A DNA stretch of 6,437 nt from positions 1 to 6,437 of the forward strand of contig JAEYON010000094.1 in assembly GCA_023411645.1 (NCBI GenBank), in the 5' to 3' direction. Under the pieces are notes generated by a model, which was given only the letters and a program-made list of their open reading frames with translations, was not told the origin of the DNA and made no database searches. The stretch is from Bacillota bacterium (GTDB lineage Bacteria; Bacillota; Clostridia; Acetivibrionales; DTU013). Below, one piece after another: positions 1 to 5,537 of this stretch. Each line of letters begins with the position of its first letter. Positions within the stretch are counted from its first letter, which is position 1. A program made the translations under genes and the position numbers.

Positions 1-402
1 TTCCATTCTTTCTTTCACTTCATCTAATGAAAGCTCTCCATCGAAAAATAGTTCCAAGTCATAATCTGCTCCGCAAATTGAAGCCATAATATTTCCCTTT
101 GTGTTTTTCGGTGCAGCCGCCGTTACTCGTATCGCTTCCGGCAAGGATGCATTCAGCCTATCCATGAAGATCTGCGTGTCAATTTCCTCTGTCAGATCAA
201 AATCAGCATATTCACCTTCGCTGGTCATCCCAACTGCCAGCGGCAATCCAAAAACCATCTGCGGATGAGGGTTAAAGCCCTGAGAATAGGCAATCGGCAA
301 GCCTGAACGTCTGATCGCGCGTTCAAACACCTTCATCAAATCCAGGTGGGAGATGAACTTGACCTTTTCCCCTCTGGTAAACCTAATACGCACACTACTC
401 AT
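1..402 (-). CDS. DUF2344 / TIGR03936-type radical SAM-associated protein, N-terminal part (cut by window edge)
   Basis: The first 134 codons are visible; the gene continues past the left edge. The start is ATG at 402-400, reading MSSVRIRFTRGEKVKFISHL and then a segment with SQGFNPHP (about residues 40-47) and FGLPLAVGMTSEGEY. These are the hallmarks of the DUF2344 family, which typically follows, or is fused to, a B12-binding-type radical SAM protein. A GGAGGG at 415-410, 7 nt before the ATG, decides this start, and it lies inside the end of the upstream gene. The two reading frames overlap by 8 bases (402-395), so translational coupling is likely. The biochemical role of the family is not established; a partner role to the radical SAM enzyme is inferred from the conserved pairing. 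In many Clostridia the next genes are ribonuclease E/G and rplU-rpmA-obg, which cannot be seen here. The full family length is roughly 220-240 residues, so about 40% should be missing. Confidence 0.9.
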   Translation of the reverse strand, partial: MSSVRIRFTRGEKVKFISHLDLMKVFERAIRRSGLPIAYSQGFNPHPQMVFGLPLAVGMTSEGEYADFDLTEEIDTQIFMDRLNASLPEAIRVTAAAPKNTKGNIMASICGADYDLELFFDGELSLDEVKERME

Positions 403-2413
403 CGTCCATCCCTCCGTCCACGCTGCCGACGCCGCTGTCGTCGTTGCCTATGCTGTCGCTGCCGCCGACACTGCCACGGATTACTGCACTTTCGCTGCTG
501 CCGGCGCAGTCTCTTCCTTCGCTGCCGCCGACGCTGCCGACGCCGTTACCGCAGCCATCCTCACTGCCGGTATGATCCATACAGATTCCCTGTCCAAAGG
601 TTGTCACCCCGCACCCTGAACAAGAGGTCATGCAGTTAGGAGTCACCTCTCCCTTTTGTGCGCGGAGCTTTTCCCGGAGCAGAAATTTCTTCGAAACACC
701 TATATCAATATGATCCCAGGGGAACACTTCCTCCTGTCCCCTTCTTCTGTTCGCATAAAAAGCCGGGTCAATCCCGCAATCTTCAAAGGCCTTCAACCAT
801 TCACCAAATTTGAAATGCTCACCCCAGCTGTCAAATCTGCAACCTCGCTCCCACGCACGAAGGAGCACCTTTCCGGTCCTTCTGTCGCCTCTTGCAAAGA
901 CCGCCTCCAGCAGACTGAGCTCAGGATCATGCCAGTTATAACGCAAATGCCTGTCCTTGATACGCTCCTTTAAAAATCGCTGCTTTGTCCGCAGTTCATC
1001 CATGCTGTCCTGAGGCTCCCACTGAAAAGGAGTAAATGGCTTTGGTACGAAGGACGAGGTGCTGATGGTGACCTCAAGCCCTCTGTTTCTCTGTTCCTTC
1101 GGCACTCTGAAGTATTCGTCCACCACCTTCAGTCCGAGAGCCGCTATTCCTTCCACATCCTCCATGGTCTCATAAGGCAATCCAATCATAAAATACAGCT
1201 TTACACCATTCCATCCGCCCCTGAAAGCAAGCCCAACGGAATCGAGCAGGTTCTCTTCGGTAACACCTTTGTTTATAACATCCCGCAGCCGCTGGGTACC
1301 GGCCTCCGGCGCAAATGTCAGCCCACTTTTTCGCACCTTCTGCGCCTTCTCCATCAGATCCAGCGAGAAAGAATCGATCCTAAGGGATGGAAGCGCCAGA
1401 TTGACCTTCTTGGGTTCCATTTTTTCGATCAGTTCCGAGGTCAATTGCGGTAGTGCGGAGTAATCACTGGTGCTCAGTGAGGTCAGCGTTATTTCCTCAT
1501 AACCTGTGCTATTCTCCAGTTTCTGTGCCATCTCCCTCAGTTTGGCGGGAGTCCGCTCTCTGACCGGCCTGTATATAAATCCTGCCTGGCAGAACCTGCA
1601 GCCTCTGCTGCAGCCCCGGAACAGCTCCAGCATAATCCTGTCATGGATTATCGATACATATGGCACCACAATATCTTCAGGATAAAATGCATTATCCATA
1701 TCCTTAATAATGCGCTTTCTGATCTTCTTTGGATACTCCTTTTTCAAAGGTTCAACCGCCTTTATGGTTCCATCCTCATGATAGGAAACGTCATAAAAGC
1801 CGGGAATATAAATTCCCTCTATACCAACTATTTTATTCAGAAACGCATCCCGCGACACACTTTCCTTTTTCCATACCGCATATGCGTCCATCACTTCCTG
1901 AATGATCTCTTCCCCTTCACCCATCATAAAAAAATCCACAAAGTCGGCAAGCGGCTCGGGATTGTAAGCGCACGGTCCTCCGGCACACACAAAGGGATCC
2001 CCTTCTTTTCTATCAGTCCGAAGCAGCGGGATTCCCGCCAGATCCAGCATATTCAGCACATTTGTATAACTCATTTCATATTGCAGCGTAAAACCAACAA
2101 AGTCAAAATTACCAACAGGCTCACGGGTTTCCAGCGAAAACAGCGGAATATTGTTTTCGCGCATTTTGGCCTCCATATCGGTCCACGGCGCAAAAACCCT
2201 TTCACAGTATGTATCCTCCCGCTGGTTAAGCAGACTGTAAAGAATTCGCATACCCAGATGGGACATGCCCACCTCATACGTATCCGGAAAACAGAATGCA
2301 AACCGGATGTCCACCCCTGAGGGATCCTTCATGACACTATTCAACTCGCCGCCTGTATATCTGGCAGGCTTTTCGACACTCTGCAGCAACTCATCTCTAA
2401 TAATAACCGGCAC
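395..2413 (-). CDS. B12-binding-type radical SAM protein (TIGR03960-like) with an atypical low-complexity tail
   Basis: A 672-residue protein. Residues about 35-175 form the N-terminal cobalamin-binding-like domain (CFPDTYEVGMSHLGMRILYS, then GGPCAYNPEPLADF and MMGEGEEI), but I do not see a clear DxHxxG cobalamin motif. The radical SAM core starts at FRGCSRGCRFCQAG, where C268, C272 and C275 form the CxxxCxxC motif for the [4Fe-4S] cluster that binds S-adenosylmethionine. TFAPEAGTQRLR (about 366-377) and KLYFMIGLPYET are typical of the core. A second Cys set, C594, C598, C601, sits near the end in NCMTSCSGCG and may bind another metal centre. Homologues normally stop soon after this, at roughly 610-620 residues; here about 55 extra Gly/Ser/Asp-rich residues follow. 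The start is GTG: an in-frame TAG at 2425-2423 rules out a longer form, and AGGAGGG lies 4 nt upstream. The substrate is unknown; a tRNA- or ribosome-related modification is sometimes suspected from gene neighbourhood only. Confidence 0.93.
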   Translation of the reverse strand: MPVIIRDELLQSVEKPARYTGGELNSVMKDPSGVDIRFAFCFPDTYEVGMSHLGMRILYSLLNQREDTYCERVFAPWTDMEAKMRENNIPLFSLETREPVGNFDFVGFTLQYEMSYTNVLNMLDLAGIPLLRTDRKEGDPFVCAGGPCAYNPEPLADFVDFFMMGEGEEIIQEVMDAYAVWKKESVSRDAFLNKIVGIEGIYIPGFYDVSYHEDGTIKAVEPLKKEYPKKIRKRIIKDMDNAFYPEDIVVPYVSIIHDRIMLELFRGCSRGCRFCQAGFIYRPVRERTPAKLREMAQKLENSTGYEEITLTSLSTSDYSALPQLTSELIEKMEPKKVNLALPSLRIDSFSLDLMEKAQKVRKSGLTFAPEAGTQRLRDVINKGVTEENLLDSVGLAFRGGWNGVKLYFMIGLPYETMEDVEGIAALGLKVVDEYFRVPKEQRNRGLEVTISTSSFVPKPFTPFQWEPQDSMDELRTKQRFLKERIKDRHLRYNWHDPELSLLEAVFARGDRRTGKVLLRAWERGCRFDSWGEHFKFGEWLKAFEDCGIDPAFYANRRRGQEEVFPWDHIDIGVSKKFLLREKLRAQKGEVTPNCMTSCSGCGVTTFGQGICMDHTGSEDGCGNGVGSVGGSEGRDCAGSSESAVIRGSVGGSDSIGNDDSGVGSVDGGMDDE
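398..577 (-). repeat. GC-rich imperfect repeats encoding the Gly/Ser/Asp-rich tail of the radical SAM protein
   Basis: These bases encode about residues 613-672. Two 20-base copies (456-475 and 519-538) differ at one position and lie 63 bases apart, exactly 21 codons, so the protein repeats GSVGGSE (626-632) and GSVGGSD (647-653). A third, looser copy is GVGSVDGG (661-668). The stretch is visibly richer in G and C than the surrounding gene and creates open frames on the opposite strand that are not genes. It looks like expansion of short in-frame repeats rather than a folded domain. Confidence 0.85.
410..415 (-). promoter_or_regulatory. Ribosome binding site for the DUF2344 gene, inside the preceding gene
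   Basis: GGAGGG lies 7 nt before the ATG at 402-400. It encodes part of the final Gly-Gly of the upstream protein's tail, so the same bases serve as coding sequence and as the translation signal of the next gene. It fixes the DUF2344 start. Confidence 0.8.
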
Positions 2414-2417
2414 AGTA

Positions 2418-2424
2418 CCCTCCT
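2418..2424 (-). promoter_or_regulatory. Ribosome binding site deciding the GTG start of the radical SAM gene
   Basis: AGGAGGG lies 4 nt upstream of the GTG at 2413-2411. An in-frame TAG overlaps its first bases (2425-2423), so the GTG is the first possible start and no longer N-terminus exists. The next in-frame ATG (residue 28) would remove the conserved KPARYTGGE segment. Confidence 0.85.
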
Positions 2425-2447
2425 AAAGCAGAAATTTATCTCTCCAT

Positions 2448-2475
2448 AATATACCCAAAAATATTCCCAAATCAA
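2448..2475 (-). promoter_or_regulatory. Candidate sigma-A promoter for the radical SAM / DUF2344 operon
   Basis: On the minus strand TTGATT (2475-2470) and TATATT (2453-2448) are separated by 16 bp, about 35 bp before the GTG start. The 165-bp spacer behind pdxA (2414-2578) is AT-rich, so chance matches are likely; an overlapping alternative is TTGATA-17-AATATT slightly upstream. This suggests that the radical SAM operon has its own promoter and is not only read through from pdxA. Confidence 0.45.
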
Positions 2476-2578
2476 TAATGTTTATCAAGAAAAGCAAGCA
2501 TCGGGAGTACATTCTTTTTAGTTCTTATATCATCCTTTCCTTTATTAAGGGCTTACGCTCACATAACGCCTTTCGTCA

Positions 2579-3580
2579 TTACAATACCTTATACGCCGGC
2601 GCATATTCAGCAGCCAATCTGATAGCCTCCGTCATGCTGACAGCCCCCGCAATACCTTTTCCGGCAATGTCAAAGGCCGTGCCGTGATCCACAGAGGTTC
2701 GAAGGAACGGCATCCCGATTGTCAATGAAATCGTCCTTTCAAAATCCAGTGTTTTGGTGGCAATATGTCCCTGATCGTGATACAGCGATAAAACCGCTCC
2801 ATATTTCCCGTGCAATGCCTGGTGAAATACGGAATCTGCCGGCACCGGTCCAACCACCGGAATTCCCAAGGCAGCCGCTTCCCGGATGGCTGGTTCTATC
2901 TCCACACACTCTTCGTCTCCGAACAGCCCGTGCTCTCCATTATGCGGATTCAGTCCAGCCACAGCCAGCGTGGATGCCGGCAAACCTAACATTTCCAACG
3001 CCTTACAGCACCTCTCGATATAGTCAGTCATCCGTTCCTTTGTAACCATATCACAAGCCTTGCGAAGAGAAACGTGTCTGGATAGGAAAAACACCCTAAG
3101 CGTACGGACCTGGAACATAGTCAGAGGATCGTTGGTTCCGGTAAGCTCGGCAAGTATTTCCGTATGCCCGGTCTGTCCTACTCCAGCAGCCCTGATTGCT
3201 TCCTTATTGATAGGCGTCGTTGCAATGGCCGCCAGCTTTCCCAACATGGCCAGCTGCGAAGCATGGGCAATGTATTCATAAGCCGCTCTGCCTGCTTCCG
3301 CTTGGACGGCACCAAACTCAAGCTTATCAGCATCGATGTTCTCCAGATTAATAATATCTATCGTTCCTGGGCTGTATAATCCTTCGCTGGGTTCTTTTAT
3401 TACATGAAAAGCACAGCTTGTCCCAACAATCCGTTCGATCTGCTGCAGCACGCCCAGGCAGCCAATAACAAGCGGCTTACAAATGATATAAAGGTTACTA
3501 TCCGTTAACGCCTTCAAAACAATTTCCGGTCCGACCCCCGCCGGGTCTCCCATTGGTATTCCAATAACAGGTCTGTGCAT
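2579..3580 (-). CDS. pdxA: PdxA-family dehydrogenase (4-hydroxythreonine-4-phosphate dehydrogenase or PdxA2-type four-carbon acid sugar phosphate dehydrogenase)
   Basis: A full-length 333-residue protein (E. coli PdxA is 329). It opens with IGIPMGDPAGVGPEI, the family signature. The three His ligands of the divalent metal are in place: H169 in SRHVSL, H213 in NPHNGEHG and H268 in YHDQGH. H139 in GQTGHTEIL matches the substrate phosphate-binding region, and SVDHGTAFDIAGKG (297-309) is the conserved C-terminal motif. The family oxidises a phosphorylated hydroxy acid with NAD and decarboxylates it. Classical PdxA makes the pyridoxine precursor in the DXP-dependent B6 pathway, but most Clostridia make B6 with PdxST, and their PdxA copies often serve D-threonate/D-erythronate catabolism with a DUF1537 kinase. 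Neither set of partners is in the window, so the substrate is open; the symbol names the family. The ATG start has GGAGG 7 nt upstream (3592-3588). An MFS permease gene lies 121 bp upstream in the same direction. Confidence 0.94.
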   Translation of the reverse strand: MHRPVIGIPMGDPAGVGPEIVLKALTDSNLYIICKPLVIGCLGVLQQIERIVGTSCAFHVIKEPSEGLYSPGTIDIINLENIDADKLEFGAVQAEAGRAAYEYIAHASQLAMLGKLAAIATTPINKEAIRAAGVGQTGHTEILAELTGTNDPLTMFQVRTLRVFFLSRHVSLRKACDMVTKERMTDYIERCCKALEMLGLPASTLAVAGLNPHNGEHGLFGDEECVEIEPAIREAAALGIPVVGPVPADSVFHQALHGKYGAVLSLYHDQGHIATKTLDFERTISLTIGMPFLRTSVDHGTAFDIAGKGIAGAVSMTEAIRLAAEYAPAYKVL

Positions 3581-3594
3581 AATTTCTCCTCCAA

Positions 3595-3658
3595 TTATTA
3601 TTCGACTCTTCAGTCATTATTCGCACTACAGTTATTATTCGGCACTACAGCCATTATT
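3595..3658. repeat. Tandem 18-19 nt direct repeats in the pdxA leader
   Basis: Three adjacent copies are seen: 3595-3613 (19 nt), 3614-3631 (18 nt) and 3632-3650 (19 nt), followed by a partial copy at 3651-3658. On the plus strand the second and third copies share the pattern TYATTATTCG(G)CACTACAG, and the first is more diverged (ends ACTCTTCAG). Each carries an AT-rich core that reads AATAAT on the minus strand. The array ends 3 nt before the pdxA Shine-Dalgarno sequence. It could be a set of regulator or RNA-binding sites, or a simple replication-slippage array; the sequence does not decide. Confidence 0.85.
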
Positions 3659-3701
3659 TAAAACGATACTCCCCCACTCATATATATCTGGCTCCGGCAC
3701 A

Positions 3702-5012
3702 TTACACCGTAAGGTTAGTCGGCATTTCTGACTGAGACTTTTCAGTCCTCTCTGCCTTGCTTTTCCGCCACCGCAGGTAGTAGAGCAGACTGCCAAAGAG
3801 CCTCAACAGACCCGAAATTGCCATCGCAAGGAAGATATTCGTCCGGTTGTAGAGCCACAGGCCGGTCAACGGCGCAAAAAATCCTGTGATACTTGTAATA
3901 GTATTGAATACGGAAATATAAACGGTCTTTTTTTCTTTCGGCAGCGTGTCCAGAAGAGATAAAAAAAGCGTAAGATTAAAGCCTGCAAGGAAAACCCCAG
4001 AGGCAATATTCATGATAATTAGTACGGGAAAGCTCAACAGCATTGAGTAAAATAGCGGTATTAACGCCAATCCGGTTGCTCCGAAAATAAGTATCCTGTT
4101 GCTTCCCATTTTTTCTATCAGCTTATTCCACATCGTAAGTGAAAGAAACTGGGCAGCTCCCACAGCCACATTAAGCAGACCAAACTGGAACTCATTTAGA
4201 TACATATAGTTAGAATTGTAAATAAAAAATATCGGCCAGGCCATTTGCCATGAAAAATGAAAGACAAAGCCACAAATGCAAAATATCAAATACCTCTTAT
4301 TTCTCAGCATTCCGGCGAAGGTATCTTTCAGCGTCAGATGGGAAGGCTTGACATCATGCTTTTCGCGTTCCGATATATCGGTATGGCGCCATTTTCGGCT
4401 CTTCGTACGTGAAAAGAAAGTTATCTGCACTATCGTCAGCAAAAAACATATGCCGTAGAATATCTGATACAGGATAAGTCTCTCCCCGTCAGACTTCGGA
4501 ATATAGGTCAGCAAAATTCCTGTGACCAGAACTGTAAGCAGACCGAAAAGAGCGCTAAATCTGCTTCTGACAGTATAAACCCTGTTTGCATAGGAACCCC
4601 TGAAATTATCTGCAAAATATGATTGCCAGGTGGTCAGATACAAGGCTCCCGGCCAATTCATAAGCCCGATCAGGACAACAAAAGCCAGCACTTTCCCCTC
4701 ATGTGGGATCATCGGTACAAACGCTATTGCTGCATAAAACACACTGACAATACAAAGCAGATAAAGAACTGTCTGCTTCTTTTTGTTAATTCTCTCAATC
4801 AGCATTCCGCATGGAATTAGCGTAAAAATGGCCACAAGCGGAGGCACCGCATTCAACAGAGCTGTATGCAGATCGCTTCCGCCCATCCTCTTCGCAAACA
4901 TTTGGGTGAACGGGACAGTCAAGTTAATGATCATTGTATAGACAATTCCCTCCATAATGAGGAACATTGCTGCTGCGTCCTTATTCCGGAAAAGCTTCAT
5001 CACTAGTTTCAT
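3702..5012 (-). CDS. MFS-type permease, about 12 membrane segments, substrate unknown
   Basis: A 436-residue hydrophobic protein in two halves joined by a charged loop (about 201-238, SRTKSRKWRH... to LKD). Hydrophobic stretches fit roughly six membrane helices in each half, beginning at about 16-40 and ending at about 393-413. GMLIERINKKKQ (69-80) is a variant of the MFS loop 2-3 motif (G-x-L-a-D-r-x-G-r-k), and NKLIEKMGSNRI (296-307) is its counterpart in the second half. NWPGALYLTTWQSYFADNFRGSYANRVY (119-146) looks like a distinctive, probably substrate-path or helix 4-5 region. It should be an inner-membrane secondary transporter; whether it imports or exports, and what, cannot be read. 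It lies upstream of pdxA in the same direction, so carrying a substrate for that enzyme is possible but unproven. The ATG at 5012 has no Shine-Dalgarno sequence; an internal ATG at 4967 (M16) has AAGGA about 10 nt before it and could be an alternative start just before the first helix. Confidence 0.9.
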   Translation of the reverse strand: MKLVMKLFRNKDAAAMFLIMEGIVYTMIINLTVPFTQMFAKRMGGSDLHTALLNAVPPLVAIFTLIPCGMLIERINKKKQTVLYLLCIVSVFYAAIAFVPMIPHEGKVLAFVVLIGLMNWPGALYLTTWQSYFADNFRGSYANRVYTVRSRFSALFGLLTVLVTGILLTYIPKSDGERLILYQIFYGICFLLTIVQITFFSRTKSRKWRHTDISEREKHDVKPSHLTLKDTFAGMLRNKRYLIFCICGFVFHFSWQMAWPIFFIYNSNYMYLNEFQFGLLNVAVGAAQFLSLTMWNKLIEKMGSNRILIFGATGLALIPLFYSMLLSFPVLIIMNIASGVFLAGFNLTLFLSLLDTLPKEKKTVYISVFNTITSITGFFAPLTGLWLYNRTNIFLAMAISGLLRLFGSLLYYLRWRKSKAERTEKSQSEMPTNLTV

Positions 5013-5031
5013 CCCAAAAAAAATAAAGTCA

Positions 5032-5060
5032 ATTTAAATAATTGTATCATATTTTTTCAA
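5032..5060 (-). promoter_or_regulatory. Candidate promoter of the permease gene
   Basis: Two overlapping readings are possible on the minus strand. One is an extended -10, TGATACAAT (5049-5041), with a poor -35. The other is TTGAAA (5060-5055), 17 bp, TTAAAT (5037-5032). Both would give a leader of only about 12-25 nt containing a run of eight T and GGG, without a Shine-Dalgarno sequence. It is back to back with the tRNA promoter. Confidence 0.45.
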
Positions 5061-5092
5061 TGGGTGATGAAAAAAGTGTTATGAATTAGCCA

Positions 5093-5121
5093 TTGCATTA
5101 ATAATCTTTTGATGTTAAAAT
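5093..5121 (+). promoter_or_regulatory. Promoter of the tRNA-Pro gene
   Basis: TTGCAT (5093-5098) and TAAAAT (5116-5121) are separated by exactly 17 bp, and TG at 5113-5114 makes the -10 an extended one. Transcription would begin near 5128, about 20 bases before the mature tRNA, a usual distance for a short 5' leader removed by RNase P. Confidence 0.75.
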
Positions 5122-5147
5122 AAGAAAGCACAAAAATAATAGCATAT

Positions 5148-5223
5148 CGGGGTGTAGCGCAGATGGTAGCGCGCTTGGTTCGGGACCAAGAGGCCGTGGG
5201 TTCAAATCCCGCCACTCCGACCA
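5148..5223 (+). tRNA. tRNA-Pro (anticodon CGG)
   Basis: The 76 bases fold into a complete cloverleaf. The acceptor stem CGGGGTG pairs with CACTCCG with one G-U pair; the D stem is GCGC/GCGC; the anticodon stem CTTGG/CCAAG holds the loop TTCGGGA, giving anticodon CGG at 5181-5183, which reads CCG proline codons. The variable loop has five bases, the T stem is GTGGG/CCCGC with loop TTCAAAT, and the discriminator A is followed by an encoded CCA. C1-G72 and A73 fit bacterial proline tRNA identity. The gene stands alone, with its own promoter and terminator. Confidence 0.98.
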
Positions 5224-5233
5224 CAAACTATTT

Positions 5234-5260
5234 GAAAGCCCGCTAATTTAGCGGGTTTTC
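5234..5260 (+). terminator. Intrinsic terminator of the tRNA-Pro gene
   Basis: Hairpin with a GC-rich stem CCCGCTA (5239-5245), loop ATT and TAGCGGG (5249-5255), followed by TTTTC. The stem can be extended by GAAAG/TTTTC to 12 pairs (one G-U). It starts 10 bases after the tRNA CCA, as expected for a tRNA transcript end. Confidence 0.88.
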
Positions 5261-5364
5261 TGCATAATTGTATTCTTTTCAAACTGCCTATACATCTTTA
5301 CTTCTCAAGCATCTGGTCTTTTCTTTTAGAATGTCGTAATTCCCTTCCAAGAATATTGTATTTT

Positions 5365-5518
5365 GGTGGATGGTTTTTCAAGTAATGGGCGCAAGAAATA
5401 GATAAAGGTCTGAAACTATTGACATAATCATGTTAATAAAGCAGTTATTACTGGATCTACAAAGTAAAAATAGAATTATTTGTAAAATTATTGCCCATTA
5501 ATTGAAAAACCATCCATC
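5365..5518. repeat. Pair of 26-nt inverted repeats flanking 102 bp (possible small mobile element or regulatory structure)
   Basis: The left arm is 5365-5390 and the right arm 5493-5518. The right arm, read in reverse complement, matches the left at 24 of 26 positions, including an unbroken 15-base core TGGATGGTTTTTCAA and TAATGGGC at the inner end. The 102 bp between them are AT-rich and hold no open frame of note; a TTGACA is at 5419-5424 and a small perfect palindrome TAATAA-5-TTATTA at 5434-5450. I see no clear target-site duplication outside the arms. The right arm ends 19 bases before the next gene's ATG. The rest of the spacer 5261-5537 shows nothing I can name. Confidence 0.8.
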
Positions 5519-5537
5519 GGTGATGTAACATAATTTT

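Noticed and set aside
395..420. Programmed frameshift fusing the radical SAM and DUF2344 proteins
   Set aside because: The frames differ by +1, but no slippery sequence is visible, and the second gene has a good ribosome site and ATG of its own.
346..639. Open frames on the plus strand rich in Arg/Cys or Ala across the GC-rich repeats
   Set aside because: They are antisense to the tail of the radical SAM gene and arise from its triplet-biased repeats; no ribosome site or family resemblance.
1643..2320. Long plus-strand open frame (225 codons) inside the radical SAM gene
   Set aside because: It is fully antisense to a gene with clear family motifs, and its translation resembles nothing I know.
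2547..2572. Hairpin after pdxA as an intrinsic terminator
   Set aside because: The stem AAGGC..TTA/TAA..GCCCTT has two bulges and is not followed by a T run on the minus strand.
3595..3658. CRISPR-like array
   Set aside because: The copies are directly adjacent without spacers, short and diverging, and no cas gene is present.
5148..5223. tRNA-Pro as an occupied phage or island attachment site
   Set aside because: No second copy of the tRNA 3' end and no integrase gene lie within the window, so insertion cannot be shown.
5419..5450. TTGACA as the -35 of a promoter for the 298-residue gene
   Set aside because: No reasonable -10 lies 16-18 bp downstream; at 17 bp the sequence is CAGTTA, and only poor matches appear at 19-20 bp.
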